Assembly (NCBI GenBank): GCA_027018975.1
Contig: JALUXN010000255.1
Location: 1 to 8,781 of the forward strand
Length of the DNA stretch: 8,781 bases
Direction: 5' to 3'
From: Mariprofundaceae bacterium
GTDB taxonomy: Bacteria > Pseudomonadota > Zetaproteobacteria > Mariprofundales > Mariprofundaceae
Shown: positions 6,332 through 8,781 of the stretch, one piece after another
Position numbering within the stretch: the first letter of the stretch is position 1
How the letters are laid out: each line of letters begins with the position of its first letter
Notes under the pieces: generated by a model
The model's input: the letters and a program-made list of their open reading frames with translations, nothing else
What the model was told of the DNA's origin: nothing
Databases searched by the model: none
Made by a program: the position numbers and the translations under genes

Positions 6332-7248
6332 TTATTGTGATGGGTGACATCATTGTGGATGAATTTATATGGGGCGATGTGTCGCGGATTTCACCGGAGG
6401 CGCCGGTGCCGGTAGTCTCGGTGAGCGAGATTGACCGGCGTCTCGGTGGCTCGGCCAATGTGGTGCGTAATTTGCACGCGCTTGATTGCGTTTCCGCCAT
6501 GTTCGGCATGGTGGGTGACGATGAGCCGGGGCGTTGGGTGAAGCAGCGTTTGGCGGAGCTGGATTCTGACAATCGCGGCGTAGTGACCAAGCAGAATGCG
6601 CGACCGACGGCGATCAAAACGCGCATTATTGCCCGCCATCAGCAGGTGGTGCGTTATGATCGTGAATGGACACAGGCGGCGACCGAGGGCAGTCGAGACC
6701 ATTTCATGGCGACGCTCGATCAGCTGCTGCCGGAGAGCTCGGCGGTGATTCTCTCCGACTACGGCAAGGGGGTGTTGACGGATGATTTTATTCGACAGCT
6801 GATTGCGCAGTTGGATGGGCGGATTGTTGCTGTCGATCCCAAGCCTGAGCATACCGATGCCTATCGCGGTGCGACGGTGATTACGCCCAATCTCTCAGAG
6901 GCGGCAGCCATGCTCGGGGTGGCGGCGATCAACGAGGATGCGCATGCCGAGATGATTGCGCGGCGGCTGCACGACGAACTGTCGCTGCGCTATGTGCTGC
7001 TGACTCGCTCGGAGCGCGGCATGACCCTCTTTGATGGTGTGCAGATCCACCATATCCCGACGGCGGCGCGCGATGTGTTTGATGTGACCGGTGCGGGAGA
7101 TACGGTGATTGCGGTGTTTACCGCTTGTCTGGCGCGTGGCGACGATGCATTGCGTGCCGCAGAGTTGGCCAATCGCGCGGCCGGCGTGGTGGTCGGCAAG
7201 GTGGGTACTGCCACGGCCAGCTGGGCGGAGATTGATGCGCATGTCTAA
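6328..7248 (+). CDS. rfaE1: D-glycero-beta-D-manno-heptose-7-phosphate kinase (RfaE1/HldA-like, PfkB family)
   Basis: This kinase phosphorylates D-glycero-D-manno-heptose 7-phosphate at C1, an early step of ADP-heptose synthesis for the LPS inner core. The 306-residue product is a PfkB/ribokinase fold: GDIIVDEFIWGDVSRISPEAPVPV (from residue 6) with the SPEAPVPV segment typical of RfaE, GGSANVVRNL (40-49), SDYGKGV (143-149), VDPK (169-172), LTRSERGM (225-232) and the anion-hole and catalytic motif DVTGAGDT (252-259), with Asp258 as the expected base. It stops near GTATASWAEIDAHV, where the bifunctional HldE continues into a cytidylyltransferase-fold adenylyltransferase domain. This is therefore the stand-alone kinase form, and the RfaE2/HldC activity must be encoded elsewhere. 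It overlaps mnmA by 4 bases (GTGA) and kdsB by 8. A general sugar kinase is the alternative, but the SPEAPVPV segment and kdsB next door favour RfaE1. Confidence 0.9.
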   Translation: MIIVMGDIIVDEFIWGDVSRISPEAPVPVVSVSEIDRRLGGSANVVRNLHALDCVSAMFGMVGDDEPGRWVKQRLAELDSDNRGVVTKQNARPTAIKTRIIARHQQVVRYDREWTQAATEGSRDHFMATLDQLLPESSAVILSDYGKGVLTDDFIRQLIAQLDGRIVAVDPKPEHTDAYRGATVITPNLSEAAAMLGVAAINEDAHAEMIARRLHDELSLRYVLLTRSERGMTLFDGVQIHHIPTAARDVFDVTGAGDTVIAVFTACLARGDDALRAAELANRAAGVVVGKVGTATASWAEIDAHV

Positions 7249-7972
7249 GCGGATGAAGATTGCCATCGGTATTCCGGCGCGGATGAGCTCCAGTCGTTTC
7301 CCCGGCAAGCCGCTGGCGGAGCTGGCTGGCAAGCCGATGTTGGCGCATGTGATTGCGCGTGCGCAGGCGGCCGCGATTGGTGAACTGTTTGTGGCAACCG
7401 ATGATGCACGTATCGCGCAGCTGGCCGAGTCGTGCGGTGTGCGGGCGATCATGACCGCTGCCGATCACCCCAATGGCAGCAATCGTCTGGCTGAAGCGGT
7501 GCAGACGATCGATTGCGATATTGTGATCAATCTGCAGGGCGATGAGCCGCTGATCGACCCGGCGGCCATTCGTGCCGTGGTGGCGCCGTTCTCTGATGAC
7601 CCCTATCTGCCAATGGCGACGCTGGCGCATCCACTGCGGCCGGCTGATGTGGACGACCCCAATGTGGTGAAGGTGGTCTGCAACGCCAAGGGGCGGGCGA
7701 TGTATTTCAGCCGCGCCAGCATCCCCTATCCGCGCAGTGGAGCGGGGCAGCCGCTGCAACATGTGGGGCTGTACGCCTATCGTAAGGAGTTTCTGTTGAT
7801 CTATCCGACACTGGCGGCGTGCGACAGTGAGCAGGTTGAGCAGCTGGAGCAGTTGCGGGTACTCTATCACGGTTACGATATTGCGGTGACGGTGGGTGAC
7901 TTCTCCTGCATTGGCGTCGATACGCCGGCCGATCTGGCACGTGCTGAGGCGTTGATGATGCAGCGCGGTTAG
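7241..7972 (+). CDS. kdsB: 3-deoxy-manno-octulosonate cytidylyltransferase (CMP-KDO synthetase)
   Basis: KdsB activates KDO with CTP, giving CMP-KDO for transfer to lipid A. The 243-residue product (E. coli: 248) has IPARMSSSRFPGKPL (11-25), VATDD (51-55), the Mg-binding LQGDEPL (98-104), DDPNVVKVV (138-146), FSRASIPYPR (156-165), QHVGLYAYR (173-181), LEQLRVL (202-208) and GVDTPADL (225-232) with the second conserved Asp. The motif usually written HxSGTDR or GTER reads HPNGSNR (76-82). The Arg is kept but the acidic residue is Asn. ATG 7241 was chosen because GGAG at 7227-7230 lies 10 bases upstream; ATG 7235 is too close to it, and ATG 7253 would remove four residues and has no site. It overlaps the kinase gene by 8 bases, pairing two LPS inner-core precursor enzymes. 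An enzyme for an 8-amino-KDO analogue is a remote alternative. Confidence 0.93.
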   Translation: MSKRMKIAIGIPARMSSSRFPGKPLAELAGKPMLAHVIARAQAAAIGELFVATDDARIAQLAESCGVRAIMTAADHPNGSNRLAEAVQTIDCDIVINLQGDEPLIDPAAIRAVVAPFSDDPYLPMATLAHPLRPADVDDPNVVKVVCNAKGRAMYFSRASIPYPRSGAGQPLQHVGLYAYRKEFLLIYPTLAACDSEQVEQLEQLRVLYHGYDIAVTVGDFSCIGVDTPADLARAEALMMQRG

Positions 7973-7976
7973 AATA

Positions 7977-8781
7977 TCACTCCCAGAAGCCGTGCGTGAT
8001 CGGATAACGGCGGTCGCGGCCGAAGGCGCGGCGGGTGATTTTCACCCCCGGCGGTGCCTGACGCCGCTTATATTCGGCCAGCTGCAGCATGCGCAGCACG
8101 CGCCGCACAGTTGCTGCATCATGTCCCATATCGATGATCTCCTGCACACTGGCGCGCGCCTCGATATGGGCGGCAAGGATCGCATCGAGCTCATCGTAGT
8201 CGGGCAGTGAGTCGGAGTCTTTCTGATCCGGCCGCAACTCAGCCGATGGCGGCTTGCTGATGGTGTGTTCGGGGATCACTTCGCGCTCGCGATTCAGCCA
8301 GCGACAGAGTGCGAAGACCTCGCTTTTGTAGAGATCTTTCAACACAGCAAAGCCGCCGGCCATGTCGCCGTAGAGGGTGGCGTAGCCGACGGCCATCTCC
8401 GATTTGTTGCCGGTGGTGAGTACCATGCGACCGGTTTTGTTGGAGATCGCCATCAGCAGCAGGCCGCGCATGCGCGCCTGAATGTTCTCTTCGGTGATGT
8501 CCGGCGCGCTTTTCTGCCAGGCCGCGAAGGTGTCGGCCAGCGTCGCTTCGACGGCGGCAACGGGCTCGGCGATCGGCAGGGTGATCGCCTCGATGCCGAG
8601 ATTGGCGACCAGCGCCTCGGCATCGCTGATTGAGTGGTCGCTGGAGTAGCGCGACGGCAGCAGCACACCCAGCACGTGTTCAGCCCCCAGCGCTTCGACC
8701 GCCAACGCCGCTGTCAACGCCGAGTCGATGCCGCCGGAGAGACCGATCACCACCTGCTGGCAGCCGTTGCGCAGCACATAG
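7977..8781 (-). CDS. nadE: NAD+ synthase, synthetase domain (5' truncated by window)
   Basis: NadE makes NAD+ from deamido-NAD+, ATP and an ammonia source. Only the C-terminal synthetase part is visible: the frame is open to base 8781 with a Tyr codon before GTG 8777, so no start is claimed. Counting from base 8777, the PP-loop GLSGGIDSALT is at 12-22, followed by NIQARMRG (98-105), TTGNKSEMAVGYATLYGD (121-138), GGFAVLKDLYKSEVF (141-155), SAELRPDQKDSDSLPDYDE (178-196) and the C-terminal block GVKITRRAFGRDRRYPI (244-260). The PSRYSSDHSISDAE segment (41-54) and this C-terminal block resemble the glutamine-dependent form, which has an N-terminal nitrilase-type glutaminase domain. That domain would lie beyond the window and cannot be verified. 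The gene converges on kdsB with 4 bases between the stops. Confidence 0.94.
   Translation of the reverse strand, partial: YVLRNGCQQVVIGLSGGIDSALTAALAVEALGAEHVLGVLLPSRYSSDHSISDAEALVANLGIEAITLPIAEPVAAVEATLADTFAAWQKSAPDITEENIQARMRGLLLMAISNKTGRMVLTTGNKSEMAVGYATLYGDMAGGFAVLKDLYKSEVFALCRWLNREREVIPEHTISKPPSAELRPDQKDSDSLPDYDELDAILAAHIEARASVQEIIDMGHDAATVRRVLRMLQLAEYKRRQAPPGVKITRRAFGRDRRYPITHGFWE

Larger units (their letters stand above)
2..7972 (+). other. Probable eight-gene co-transcribed run (ftsK to kdsB)
   Basis: All eight genes share one strand. Junctions are 1-base overlap (ftsK/lolA), 24-base gap, about 49-base gap, 4-base overlap (rarA/crcB), 7-base gap, 4-base overlap (mnmA/kinase) and 8-base overlap (kinase/kdsB). 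No hairpin followed by a T-run is seen in any gap, and no convincing promoter was found. Co-transcription is inferred from spacing only; promoters upstream of the window or inside genes are possible. Confidence 0.6.

Noticed and set aside
7992..8633. Plus-strand open frames opposite nadE (7992-8210 and 8265-8633)
   Set aside because: Both are antisense to conserved NAD synthase motifs and show no recognisable protein features.

Overview
The window shows nine protein-coding genes and almost no non-coding DNA. It looks like core chromosome of a GC-rich Gram-negative bacterium, most likely a proteobacterium. Periplasmic lipoprotein transport (LolA), an outer-membrane FadL-type channel, and heptose and KDO enzymes of lipopolysaccharide (LPS) synthesis all imply an outer membrane with LPS. 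The order ftsK-lolA-(insert)-rarA-crcB resembles the ftsK-lolA-rarA neighbourhood of gammaproteobacteria. The MnmA subtype (a CCSLEDAYDARRV block and an NPCERCN active-site loop) and the stand-alone heptose kinase do not look enterobacterial. A less-sampled proteobacterial lineage, such as a zetaproteobacterium-like one, is possible, but the sequence alone does not settle this.

Layout: bases 2-7972 carry eight genes in a row on the plus strand, with overlaps or gaps of at most 49 bases. They are the C-terminal motor part of ftsK (its start lies outside the window), lolA, a FadL/OmpP1-family outer-membrane protein gene, rarA, crcB (fluoride channel), mnmA (tRNA 2-thiouridylase), a heptose-7-phosphate kinase gene (rfaE1/hldE kinase domain) and kdsB (CMP-KDO synthetase). 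Five junctions overlap: ftsK/lolA, rarA/crcB, mnmA/rfaE1 and rfaE1/kdsB, with only 7 bases between crcB and mnmA. This suggests co-transcription and translational coupling. The minus strand carries the synthetase part of nadE from 8781 back to 7977; it converges on kdsB with only 4 bases between the stop codons, and its 5' end runs out of the window.

The genes fall into three functional groups. Chromosome maintenance is represented by FtsK and RarA. Envelope building is represented by LolA, the FadL-like protein, heptose kinase and KdsB. General housekeeping is represented by fluoride export, wobble-uridine thiolation of tRNA and NAD synthesis.

I found no RNA genes, mobile elements, CRISPR arrays, convincing terminators or riboswitches, and no sign of a previously undescribed system. 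The points worth a second look are modest: the FadL-family gene placed between lolA and rarA, residue-level departures in KdsB, LolA and CrcB, an unusual C-terminus on the FadL-like protein, and the terminator-less convergent junction.
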